From an uncultured Oscillospiraceae bacterium (GTDB lineage: Bacteria; Bacillota; Clostridia; Oscillospirales; Oscillospiraceae), in NCBI GenBank assembly GCA_944385455.1, contig CALWXI010000121.1:1-5885 (forward strand): a stretch of 5,885 nt of DNA, given 5' to 3'. Below, in pieces: positions 1-5,885 of this stretch; within the stretch, counting starts at the first letter, position 1; each line of letters opens with the position of its first letter. Under the pieces are notes generated by a model. It did no database searches and had not been told where the DNA came from. It saw only the letters and a list, made by a program, of their open reading frames with translations. A program made the translations under genes and the position numbers.

Positions 1-34
1 TCCCCGTACGCGAAAATTCGATCATTCGGGAAAG

Positions 35-39
35 AAGGA
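35..39 (+). promoter_or_regulatory. Ribosome binding site of nfnA
   Basis: AAGGA lies 5 bases before the ATG at 45, inside a purine-rich run. It supports that ATG as the start. The reading frame stays open upstream to the window edge, so the frame alone does not fix the start. The start rests on this site and on the N-terminal MYRIV sequence, which looks like the usual beginning of NfnA proteins. No convincing promoter is visible in bases 1-44, so the operon promoter probably lies outside the window. Confidence 0.7.
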
Positions 40-44
40 AGAAT

Positions 45-887
45 ATGTATCGTATCGTGAGAAAAGAGGCGCTCCGTCCCACAGTGACCCTGTACGAGAT
101 CGAGGCACCCCTCATCGCCAAGAAGGCCCAGCCGGGTCAGTTCATCATTCTCCGCGTGGATGAGAACGGCGAGCGGATTCCCATCACCATCAATAATTAC
201 GACCCCGAAAAGGGCACCGTTACCATCATCGTCCAGACCGTGGGCGCCACCACCGAAAAGCTCAGCCACCTCAATGAGGGCGACTGCCTGCAGGACTTTG
301 TGGGTCCTCTGGGCAAGGCCACCGAGACCGAGGGCAAGAAGAAGGTCTGCGTGGTGGGCGGCGGCGTGGGCTGCGCCATTGCCTATCCCGTGCTGAAGAA
401 GTTTCACGACTCCGGCGCGGAGGTCCATGCGGTCATCGGCTTCAAGAACAAGGATCTGGTGATCCTGGAGGATGACTTCCGCAAGTCCAGCAGCGTCCTG
501 AAGGTCTGCACCGACGACGGCTCTTACGGCCAGAAGGGTCTGGTCACCGACGCGCTGAAGGAGCTCATCGAGGCGGGCAACCAGTACGACGAGGTGTTCG
601 CCATCGGACCCATGGTGATGATGAAGTTTGTCTCCAAGACCACGGAGCCCTACGGCATCCCGACAACGGTGTCCATGAGCCCCATTATGATCGACGGCAC
701 CGGCATGTGCGGCGGGTGCCGGCTCAGCGTGGGCGGCGAGATGAAGTTCGCCTGCGTGGACGGCCCGGATTTCGACGGCCACAAGGTGGACTGGGATCTG
801 GCGGTGAAGCGCAACCAGATGTACGGCGAGTTCGAGCGGCATAAGCACGAGGAGACCTGCAACCTGTTCAAGAAGGAGGCCGAATGA
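45..887 (+). CDS. nfnA: NfnA: FAD/NAD-binding, [2Fe-2S] subunit of NADH-dependent reduced ferredoxin:NADP+ oxidoreductase
   Basis: This 280-residue protein is the small subunit of the cytoplasmic bifurcating transhydrogenase Nfn, which couples NADH and reduced ferredoxin oxidation to NADP+ reduction. It belongs to the ferredoxin-NADP reductase/PyrK-like family. An N-terminal FAD-binding barrel carries RIPITI (44-49), GATT (67-70) and DFVGPLG (84-90). A nucleotide-binding domain follows with GGGVG at 105-109. The C-terminal iron-sulfur region has C222, C225 and C237, and D217 sits where PyrK-type proteins have the first cysteine. An aspartate ligand at this place is known from characterised Nfn and separates it from dihydroorotate dehydrogenase electron-transfer subunits. 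No signal peptide or membrane segment is seen. The length is normal. The gene overlaps nfnB by 4 bases, as expected for subunits made in equal amounts. Databases often call it a sulfide dehydrogenase or ferredoxin-NADP reductase alpha subunit. Confidence 0.92.
   Translation: MYRIVRKEALRPTVTLYEIEAPLIAKKAQPGQFIILRVDENGERIPITINNYDPEKGTVTIIVQTVGATTEKLSHLNEGDCLQDFVGPLGKATETEGKKKVCVVGGGVGCAIAYPVLKKFHDSGAEVHAVIGFKNKDLVILEDDFRKSSSVLKVCTDDGSYGQKGLVTDALKELIEAGNQYDEVFAIGPMVMMKFVSKTTEPYGIPTTVSMSPIMIDGTGMCGGCRLSVGGEMKFACVDGPDFDGHKVDWDLAVKRNQMYGEFERHKHEETCNLFKKEAE
873..879 (+). promoter_or_regulatory. Ribosome binding site of nfnB, inside the end of nfnA
   Basis: AAGGAGG, a near-perfect anti-SD match, lies within the last codons of nfnA. 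It is 4 bases from the ATG at 884 (which overlaps the nfnA stop as ATGA) and 10 bases from the in-frame ATG at 890. Neither spacing is ideal, so either could be used. The arrangement indicates translational coupling. Confidence 0.8.
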
Positions 888-2275
888 TCATGGCCAATAT
901 GTCTTTAACCAAGAATCCCATGCCCTCCCAGGATCCCAATGTCCGCAACAAGAATTTTGACGAGGTGGCTCTGGGCTATACGGAGGAGCAGGCTCTGGAC
1001 GAGGCGCAGCGGTGCCTGGGCTGCAAGAATAAGCCCTGCATGACCGGATGTCCCGTTATGGTACATATCCCGGAGTTTATCGCCGAGGTGGCCAAGGGCC
1101 ACTTTGAGGAGGCCTATCAGATCATCTCCAACACCAGCGCTCTGCCCGCCGTATGCGGCCGGGTCTGCCCGCAGGAGAGCCAGTGTGAGAAGTACTGCGT
1201 CCGGGGCAAGAAGGGCGAGCCCGTGGCCATCGGCCGCCTGGAGCGGTTTGTGGCCGACTGGCACAACTCCCACACCTGCGACCTTCCGCCCCGGCCCCAG
1301 CCCAACGGCCACAAGGTGGCCGTGGTGGGCTCCGGCCCCGCTGGCCTCACCTGCGCCGGAGACCTGGCACGGAAGGGCTACGACGTCACGGTGTTTGAGG
1401 CGCTGCACCTGGCCGGCGGCGTGCTGGTCTACGGCATCCCTGAATTCCGTCTGCCCAAGGCCATCGTCCAGAAGGAAGTGGACGGCCTGAAGGAAATGGG
1501 CGTCACCATTGCCACCGATACGGTGATCGGCCGTACCATCTCCATCGACGAGCTGATGGAGGAGCACGGCTTTGAGGCGGTGTTCATCGGTTCCGGCGCG
1601 GGTCTGCCCATGTTCATGGACATCCCCGGCGTCAACTACCGCGGTGTATACTCCGCCAACGAGTTCCTCACCCGCATCAACCTGATGAAGGCGTACCTGC
1701 CCGACTCCGATACCCCCATTCAGCATCCCAAGCGGGTGGCCGTGGTGGGCGGCGGCAATGTGGCAATGGACGCGGCCCGCTGCGCCAAGCGCCTGGGTGC
1801 CGAGGTGTATATCGTCTATCGCCGCGGTATGGAGGAGCTCCCCGCCCGTAAGGAAGAGGTGGAGCATGCCGAGGAAGAGGGCATCATCTTCAAGACCCTC
1901 AATAACCCCGTGGAGATCTTCGCCGATGAGAACGACGACGTCAACAAGATCCGCTGCATCCGGATGGAGCTGGGTGAGCCCGACGCCTCCGGCCGGCGCC
2001 GTCCCGTGGAGATCCCCGGCAGCGAGTTCGACATCGATGTGGACTGCGTCATCATGGCCCTGGGCACCAGCCCGAATCCCCTGATCAAGTCCACCACCAA
2101 GGGCCTGGAGATCAACAAGAAGGGCGGCATCGTGGTCAATGAGGAGGGCCTCACCTCCCGCGAGAATGTCTACGCCGGCGGCGACGCCGTCACCGGCGCT
2201 GCCACCGTCATCCTGGCCATGGGCGCCGGCAAGACCGCCGCCAAGGCCATCGACGAGCATCTCAGCGGCAAGTAA
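884..2275 (+). CDS. nfnB: NfnB: glutamate-synthase-small-subunit-like FAD/[4Fe-4S] subunit of the Nfn transhydrogenase
   Basis: This 463-residue protein is the large Nfn subunit, the site of the bifurcating FAD, NADP(H) binding and ferredoxin oxidation. It belongs to the GltD/NfnB family, usually auto-named glutamate synthase (NADPH) small subunit gltA. The N-terminal domain has two cysteine groups for [4Fe-4S] clusters: C44, C47, C52 and C56, then C91, C95, C101 and C105. A Rossmann FAD motif GSGPAG is at 149-154. A second nucleotide-binding motif, GGGNVAMD, is at 289-296. A C-terminal YAGGDA at 430-435 contacts FAD in this family. No glutamate synthase large subunit is next to it, and nfnA directly precedes it. 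That context favours Nfn over GOGAT. The start is ambiguous: 884 gives the ATGA overlap, while the ATG at 890 (protein beginning MANMSL) has a longer RBS spacing and resembles typical family N termini. A hairpin terminator begins 20 bases after the stop. Confidence 0.93.
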   Translation: MIMANMSLTKNPMPSQDPNVRNKNFDEVALGYTEEQALDEAQRCLGCKNKPCMTGCPVMVHIPEFIAEVAKGHFEEAYQIISNTSALPAVCGRVCPQESQCEKYCVRGKKGEPVAIGRLERFVADWHNSHTCDLPPRPQPNGHKVAVVGSGPAGLTCAGDLARKGYDVTVFEALHLAGGVLVYGIPEFRLPKAIVQKEVDGLKEMGVTIATDTVIGRTISIDELMEEHGFEAVFIGSGAGLPMFMDIPGVNYRGVYSANEFLTRINLMKAYLPDSDTPIQHPKRVAVVGGGNVAMDAARCAKRLGAEVYIVYRRGMEELPARKEEVEHAEEEGIIFKTLNNPVEIFADENDDVNKIRCIRMELGEPDASGRRRPVEIPGSEFDIDVDCVIMALGTSPNPLIKSTTKGLEINKKGGIVVNEEGLTSRENVYAGGDAVTGAATVILAMGAGKTAAKAIDEHLSGK

Positions 2276-2295
2276 GCCCCAAAGCTCTGAAAAGG

Positions 2296-2333
2296 AAAAG
2301 CCCTGTACAGCTATGCTGTACAGGGCTTTTTTT
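2296..2333. terminator. Strong intrinsic terminator, likely bidirectional
   Basis: A perfect 15-bp stem pairs 2296-2310 with 2316-2330 around a 5-base loop, CTATG. On the plus strand it ends in seven T (2327-2333), a classic rho-independent terminator for nfnAB. The four A at the left base make the minus strand read hairpin plus TTTT, then CC and TTT. It can therefore also end the convergent minus-strand transcript, with a weaker U-tract. The hairpin starts 2 bases after the stop codon of the minus-strand gene. Confidence 0.93.
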
Positions 2334-2947
2334 CACTTCCGGGACGCCAGATAGGCGGCGATGTCGAAGGGCAGCAGGGGCGTGTCCCGCCGGAGATAGA
2401 GCGGGTGGTGTGGATGTCCGGATTTCAGAAGGGGACCGGCGGTGAACCACCGGGCGCCCACAGCCTGACCGTCTGCGGCGAAGTCCCGCATGCAGGCGGT
2501 GAGGTAGTCCCGCTTTTCGATGATGTTGCCCCAGGCGGCCCAGACCGCGGGAGCTGGGGACAGGGAGAGGAGATACCGGAAGGCCTTTCGGTTTTCCGCG
2601 TGAAGGGCTGGATTGCAGACCCGCTCCATATCATCAGGGCGGGTGGCCCGCTGGGCGTAGACGTTGAACATCAGGAAGCTGTCGTACCCGTTGGACTTCG
2701 CCACCCGTTCCACGGATTGGAGAGTGGGGTCCAGGGCGTCCGGGGCGGCGGTGGAGGGATTGATGCCCACACAGATTAAGGGCCGTTTGCCCCGGGTGCC
2801 CAGCACATACCGGTATTCCGAGTAGGTATTGGGGACATAGAGCCAGCGGGAGACGTCGTAGTCCGGCGAGGGCCGCAGCGCGGATTCCAGCGAGGGCTCA
2901 AAGGGCTCCAGTGCGAGAGCAGTGGTGTTTCCCTGGGGAATGTGCAT
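2333..2947 (-). CDS. DUF1643 domain-containing protein, function unknown
   Basis: This 204-residue protein matches DUF1643 as I know the family. It has EYRYVL (44-49), GINPSTA (61-67), a DPT (73-75), NGYDSF then FNVYAQRAT (94-102), an AAWGN segment (137-141), and C-terminal SGHPHHPLYL (176-185). The biochemical function is not established. There is no signal peptide or membrane segment, so it is probably cytoplasmic. The ATG at 2947 is chosen because GGGAGG stands 7 bases before it. An in-frame ATG at 2962 has no good site, and the open frame continuing to 3268 only overlaps addB antisense. The order GINP, then a hydrophobic strand ending in WG, then HPxHPL recalls uracil-DNA glycosylase motifs. 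This is inference only. The gene is divergent from addB and convergent with nfnAB. The stop codon touches the shared terminator. Confidence 0.85.
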   Translation of the reverse strand: MHIPQGNTTALALEPFEPSLESALRPSPDYDVSRWLYVPNTYSEYRYVLGTRGKRPLICVGINPSTAAPDALDPTLQSVERVAKSNGYDSFLMFNVYAQRATRPDDMERVCNPALHAENRKAFRYLLSLSPAPAVWAAWGNIIEKRDYLTACMRDFAADGQAVGARWFTAGPLLKSGHPHHPLYLRRDTPLLPFDIAAYLASRK

Positions 2948-2954
2948 AAGGGGG

Positions 2955-2960
2955 CCTCCC
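2955..2960 (-). promoter_or_regulatory. Ribosome binding site of the DUF1643 gene
   Basis: CCTCCC on the plus strand reads GGGAGG on the minus strand, 7 bases before the ATG at 2947. It decides for this start over the ATG at 2962, which this site overlaps too closely to serve. Confidence 0.8.
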
Positions 2961-2976
2961 ATCGACGGTTTCCCAC

Positions 2977-3005
2977 AGGATACCACATTCCGACGGAAAA
3001 GACAA
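2977..3005 (-). promoter_or_regulatory. Candidate sigma-A promoter, proximal, for the DUF1643 gene
   Basis: Read on the minus strand, TTGTCT (3005-3000) and TATCCT (2982-2977) are separated by 17 bases. A TGG just before the -10 box makes it an extended -10 type. Each box matches the consensus at 4 of 6 positions. Transcription would begin near 2970, giving a leader of about 23 bases. This is plausible but was found only by eye. Confidence 0.45.
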
Positions 3006-3011
3006 CAGGGG

Positions 3012-3040
3012 TGGCGATAGGCGGCAAAATATGATATAAT
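3012..3040 (+). promoter_or_regulatory. Candidate sigma-A extended -10 promoter of addB
   Basis: A perfect TATAAT (3035-3040) is preceded by TGA, giving the extended -10 TGATATAAT. The -35 position at 17-base spacing (3012-3017, TGGCGA) is poor, which is typical when an extended -10 carries the promoter. Transcription would start near 3047, leaving about 50 bases before the addB ATG. It lies in the most AT-rich stretch of the window. Confidence 0.7.
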
Positions 3041-3060
3041 AAATTTTAAACTTTCTTCAA
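3031..3060 (-). promoter_or_regulatory. Second candidate promoter for the DUF1643 gene, overlapping the addB -10 box
   Basis: On the minus strand, TTGAAG (3060-3055) and TATCAT (3036-3031) are separated by 18 bases, matching the consensus at 4 and 5 of 6 positions. Its -10 box overlaps the first bases of the addB TATAAT, so polymerase could not use both at once. In AT-rich DNA such matches also arise by chance, so it is an alternative to the proximal candidate. Confidence 0.35.
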
Positions 3061-3081
3061 AAGGATGGACAGAACGACACA

Positions 3082-3087
3082 GGGAGG
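3082..3087 (+). promoter_or_regulatory. Ribosome binding site of addB
   Basis: GGGAGG lies 10 bases before the ATG at 3098. It argues against the in-frame ATG at 3065, which precedes it and has only AAAAGG directly touching the start. It also argues against the GTG at 3089, only 1 base away. Confidence 0.65.
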
Positions 3088-3097
3088 CGTGCGGGAG

Positions 3098-5885
3098 ATG
3101 CTGCATCTGTTGTTTGGCCGAGCCAAGACGGGAAAATCGGATACGGTGTTGCGGCGCATTGCGGACCTGGAGGACTGCGGGGAGCAGATCCTGCTGGTGC
3201 CGGAGCACGCTTCCTATCAGGCGGAGGTGGACTTGTGCCGGGTCTGCGGTCCCACCGCCAGCCGCCACGCGGAGGTGCTGAGCTTTCGCCGCCTCAGCGA
3301 CCGGGTGCTGAGCATCACCGGCGGGGTTTCCCAGGTGGCCCTGGACGCTGGCGGCAAGCTGCTGACACTGCAGAAGGCCATGCTGGAGGTGGCACCGGAG
3401 CTGACGGTGTACCGCCGCCCCTCTCAGAAGGCGGCGTTCCTGCAGCAGATGCTGGATCTTTTCGACGAACTGCGCAGCTATGAGGTGACGCCGCAGCTAT
3501 TGTGGGAAAAGGCGGAGGAGATCCCCGGCGCCACCGGCGGCAAGCTCCGGGACCTGGGACTGTTGTTCGGTGCCTATGAATCCCGGCTCTGCCGTCCGGG
3601 GCTGGATGCCAGAGATCGGATGACCCGCCTGTGCGACAGCCTGGAGGAATCCCGGTATGTCCAGGCCAAGGATGTGTTTGTGGACGGCTTCACCTACTTC
3701 AATGCCCAGGAACGGCGGGTCCTGGAGATCTGCCTGCGGCAAGCCCGGTCTGTCACGGTGACGCTGCTGGGAGAACCGGACAGCCGGGAAGAATTTTTCG
3801 AAGCCACGGTGCGCACGGCGGAGCAGCTTCGCCGCCTGGCCGCGGAGGCGGGGTGCGGTGTGGAGGAGCAGGTCCTCCGGACGGAGGACCTGACCGCGCT
3901 GGGACATCTGGAGCGATATTTCTTCGGCGGCGCGCCCTATGACGGGGACAGCGGTTCCATCCGCCTGCGGCAGGCGGACAATGTCTTTTCCGAGGTGGAG
4001 CAGACGGCGGCGGACATTCGGCGGCTGCTGGCGGAGGGGCGGTGCCGCTGCCGGGACATCACGGTGTCCGCCCGGAACATGGGGGACTATGAGGCTGCCA
4101 TCGAAACGGTGTTCGAGCGCTACGGCATCCCAGTCTACCTCAGCCGCCGCAGCGACATCCTGGAAAAGCCGGCAGTGAGCCTGCTGACCGGCGTCCTTTC
4201 CGCTGTGGGCAATGGGTATGAATATGAGGATATGTTCCGCTGGCTGAAGACCGGACTGGCGGGCATCTCGCTCGAGGATTGCGACCTTCTGGAAAACTAC
4301 GTCCTCAAGTGGGAGATCCACGGCGGCATGTGGCTGCGGGATGTGGACTGGACGGAGAACCCCGACGGCTACGGGACTCCCTGGACGGAGGAGCGGCAGT
4401 CCCGGCTGGCTCGGGTCAACGAGCTGCGCCGCCGGGTGCGCGCGCCGCTTCTGCGCCTGTCGGAGGGGCTGAAAGCCTCGGAGAGCGCTGGTGGGAAAGT
4501 AGATGCACTTTACACATTTATGGAGGAGCTGGGCCTGCAAGGTTCTCTGGAGGAGCAGATGCGGGCACAGGCCCAGGCGGGCAGACTCCAGCAGGCGGAG
4601 GAGACCGCTCAGCTTTGGGAGATCCTCTGCGAGGTGCTGGACCAGTTCGTGGAGATCCTGGGAGAGGAGCCCATGGGGCTGGACGAATTCGCCCGGCTGC
4701 TGCGCCAGGTGCTCACGCAGTACAGTGTGGGCACCATCCCGGTGTCCTTGGATCAGGTGTCCGTCAGTGAACTGACCCGCAACGACCGCCATACCGTTCG
4801 GTATCTTTTTTTGCTGGGGGTCAACGACCACGTCCTGCCGGACCCGGGACAAAGCGGCGGTATCCTCAATGAGGACGACCGGGACGAGCTGGCTCAGCGG
4901 GGTGTCCGCCTGGCACCCACGGGAATGGCGCGGATGGGCATCGAGCTGCAAAATCTCTACGCCGCCCTGGCCCAGCCCACGGAGGGGCTTACCGTCAGCT
5001 ATCCTGTGACGGATGTCAGCGGCGCGGAACTGCGCCCGGCTTTCGTGATAGAACGGCTGCGGAATCTCTTCCCGGAACGGAAGGTTGAACTGGAGGATAC
5101 TGACAAGGAATATCGCCTCACAGCTATGCAGCCCGCGCTGGAGGCTGTGGGACAGATGCCGGGCAGTGCGCTGTGGCAGTATTTCCGGCAGCGGCCGGAG
5201 GATGCCGGGAAGCTGGACGCCATGGCCATGGCTGCGGTCTTCCGCCGGGGCGCGCTCTCCCGGGCGGCGGTGCGTGCGCTTTACGGAGACCGCGTTACCA
5301 TGTCTGCCTCCCGGCTGGAGCGGCTGCGCAGCTGCCATTTCGCTTATTTTATGGAATACGGCCTTCGGGCAAAGCCCCGGGAGGCGGCAGCTTTCGACGC
5401 GCCTCAGATCGGCACACTGCTGCACTTCCTGCTGGAGAATGTCACCCGGGAAGTGCTGGTCCTGGGGGGCTTCGCAGCGGTGGATGAGGAAACGCTCCAC
5501 GCCCTGGTACGGCGGTATATCCAGCAGTACGTGGAGCAGGAGCTGCACAATTTCCGTGACCGGAACGCCCGGTTCCGCTATCTCTTCGACCGGCTGCGTA
5601 CCACGGCCTACGCCGTCATCGACCAGGTGGCGGAAGAGCTGCGCTGTTCGGACTTCGTTCCGCTGGCCTTTGAATTGTCCTTCGGCGACGGCGGCACGCT
5701 GCCGGCGGTGGTGATCTCAGAGCCGGATGGGGAACTGCGGGTAGGCGGCAAAGTGGACCGGGTGGACGGCTGGGTGAAGGATGGGAAGCTGTATCTCCGG
5801 GTGGTGGACTACAAGTCCGGCAAAAAGGCCTTTGATCTGGCGGCCGTCCGGATGGGCCTCGATATCCAGATGCTGCTGTACCTGT
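3098..5885 (+). CDS. addB: AddB (RexB-like) subunit of the AddAB helicase-nuclease, 3' end cut off by the window
   Basis: AddB partners AddA in resecting DNA double-strand breaks for RecA-dependent recombination. In characterised AddAB its C-terminal RecB-family nuclease cuts the 5'-ended strand, and its inactive helicase-like part takes part in Chi recognition. The frame is open for 929 codons to the last base. Known family members are about 1,150-1,170 residues, so roughly 200 are missing. Seen in order: Walker A GRAKTGKS (7-14), a helicase-like LLGVNDHVLP (572-581), C746 in RSCHFAYF as the first Fe-S ligand, H776 in GTLLHF, then nuclease residues D887 and D890 in GKVDRVD, D904 and K906 in VVDYKSG, and Q924 with Y928 (QxxxY). 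All the visible catalytic positions are intact. The other three Fe-S cysteines should lie beyond the edge. The start at 3098 puts the Walker A motif at residue 7, as usual. addA is expected downstream. Confidence 0.93.
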   Translation, partial: MLHLLFGRAKTGKSDTVLRRIADLEDCGEQILLVPEHASYQAEVDLCRVCGPTASRHAEVLSFRRLSDRVLSITGGVSQVALDAGGKLLTLQKAMLEVAPELTVYRRPSQKAAFLQQMLDLFDELRSYEVTPQLLWEKAEEIPGATGGKLRDLGLLFGAYESRLCRPGLDARDRMTRLCDSLEESRYVQAKDVFVDGFTYFNAQERRVLEICLRQARSVTVTLLGEPDSREEFFEATVRTAEQLRRLAAEAGCGVEEQVLRTEDLTALGHLERYFFGGAPYDGDSGSIRLRQADNVFSEVEQTAADIRRLLAEGRCRCRDITVSARNMGDYEAAIETVFERYGIPVYLSRRSDILEKPAVSLLTGVLSAVGNGYEYEDMFRWLKTGLAGISLEDCDLLENYVLKWEIHGGMWLRDVDWTENPDGYGTPWTEERQSRLARVNELRRRVRAPLLRLSEGLKASESAGGKVDALYTFMEELGLQGSLEEQMRAQAQAGRLQQAEETAQLWEILCEVLDQFVEILGEEPMGLDEFARLLRQVLTQYSVGTIPVSLDQVSVSELTRNDRHTVRYLFLLGVNDHVLPDPGQSGGILNEDDRDELAQRGVRLAPTGMARMGIELQNLYAALAQPTEGLTVSYPVTDVSGAELRPAFVIERLRNLFPERKVELEDTDKEYRLTAMQPALEAVGQMPGSALWQYFRQRPEDAGKLDAMAMAAVFRRGALSRAAVRALYGDRVTMSASRLERLRSCHFAYFMEYGLRAKPREAAAFDAPQIGTLLHFLLENVTREVLVLGGFAAVDEETLHALVRRYIQQYVEQELHNFRDRNARFRYLFDRLRTTAYAVIDQVAEELRCSDFVPLAFELSFGDGGTLPAVVISEPDGELRVGGKVDRVDGWVKDGKLYLRVVDYKSGKKAFDLAAVRMGLDIQMLLYL
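3869..3892. other. Perfect hairpin inside addB
   Basis: CAGGTCCTCC (3869-3878) and GGAGGACCTG (3883-3892) form a perfect 10-bp inverted repeat around a 4-base loop, GGAC. No T-run follows, so it is not a typical terminator. It lies within coding sequence (residues about 258-265) and may simply reflect GC-rich codon use. Confidence 0.4.

Noticed and set aside
905..2260. 451-codon open frame on the minus strand
   Set aside because: It mirrors nfnB almost end to end. Its translation is a low-complexity Gly/Ala/Asp/Leu/His mix with no motif, while the plus-strand frame has clear cofactor motifs.
884..2275. Glutamate synthase small subunit
   Set aside because: The family is shared, but no large GOGAT subunit is adjacent and an Nfn-type partner gene overlaps its start. 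NfnB is therefore the better call.
2405..2779. 124-codon plus-strand open frame opposite the DUF1643 gene
   Set aside because: It is antisense to a recognised family. It is Gly- and Val-rich with no motif, and no good ribosome binding site was identified for it.
2948..3268. N-terminal extension of the DUF1643 gene up to 3268
   Set aside because: The extension would run antisense through the addB start and the promoter region. A good ribosome binding site 7 bases before 2947 and the family's usual length favour the short form.
4279..4770. 163-codon plus-strand frame and similar short frames within addB
   Set aside because: These are out-of-frame shadows of addB, rich in Gly, Ala, Pro and Arg. 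The addB frame is continuous through them.
171..5324. AGCGG pentamers as possible Chi sites
   Set aside because: This is the Bacillus subtilis AddAB Chi sequence and it occurs several times here. A GC-rich pentamer is expected often in such DNA, and the Chi sequence of this organism is unknown.
3497..5548. 683-codon open frame on the minus strand
   Set aside because: It lies wholly antisense to addB, has no recognisable domain, and is rich in His, Gln, Pro and Leu as expected of a GC-rich shadow frame. The plus strand holds all the AddB motifs.

Overview
The window looks like chromosomal DNA from a GC-rich anaerobic member of the Clostridia, plausibly an Oscillospiraceae-type gut bacterium. 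This is an inference. It rests on an NfnAB electron-bifurcating transhydrogenase pair, an AddB-type (rather than RecBCD-type) recombination nuclease, strong GGAGG-type ribosome binding sites, and GC-rich coding sequence broken by a short AT-rich promoter region.

Layout. Positions 45-2275 (+) hold a tight two-gene operon, nfnA-nfnB, with a 4-base ATGA overlap. It ends in a strong, nearly strand-symmetric hairpin terminator at 2296-2333. Converging on that hairpin from the other side is a minus-strand gene (2947-2333) for a DUF1643-family protein of unknown function. Its stop codon abuts the hairpin, so the two convergent units appear to share one terminator. About 150 bp of partly AT-rich DNA (2948-3097) separates this gene from a divergent plus-strand gene starting at 3098. 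That interval carries closely packed, partly overlapping candidate promoters for both directions. The plus-strand gene is addB, the AddB subunit of the AddAB helicase-nuclease. It stays open to the last base and is cut by the window edge after 929 codons, so roughly the last fifth, including three expected Fe-S cysteines, is missing.

How the genes work together. NfnA and NfnB should form one cytoplasmic flavin-based bifurcating enzyme that interconverts NADH plus reduced ferredoxin with NADPH. AddB would act with AddA, expected just downstream but not visible, in double-strand-break end processing. The DUF1643 protein shares its promoter region with addB. It carries motifs that resemble, at the level of motif order only, those of uracil-DNA glycosylase-fold proteins, which makes a nucleic-acid role a testable guess.

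No CRISPR array, tRNA, rRNA, insertion sequence or clear mobile element was seen. Most of the window is ordinary core genome. The least described parts are the DUF1643 gene and the divergent control region.
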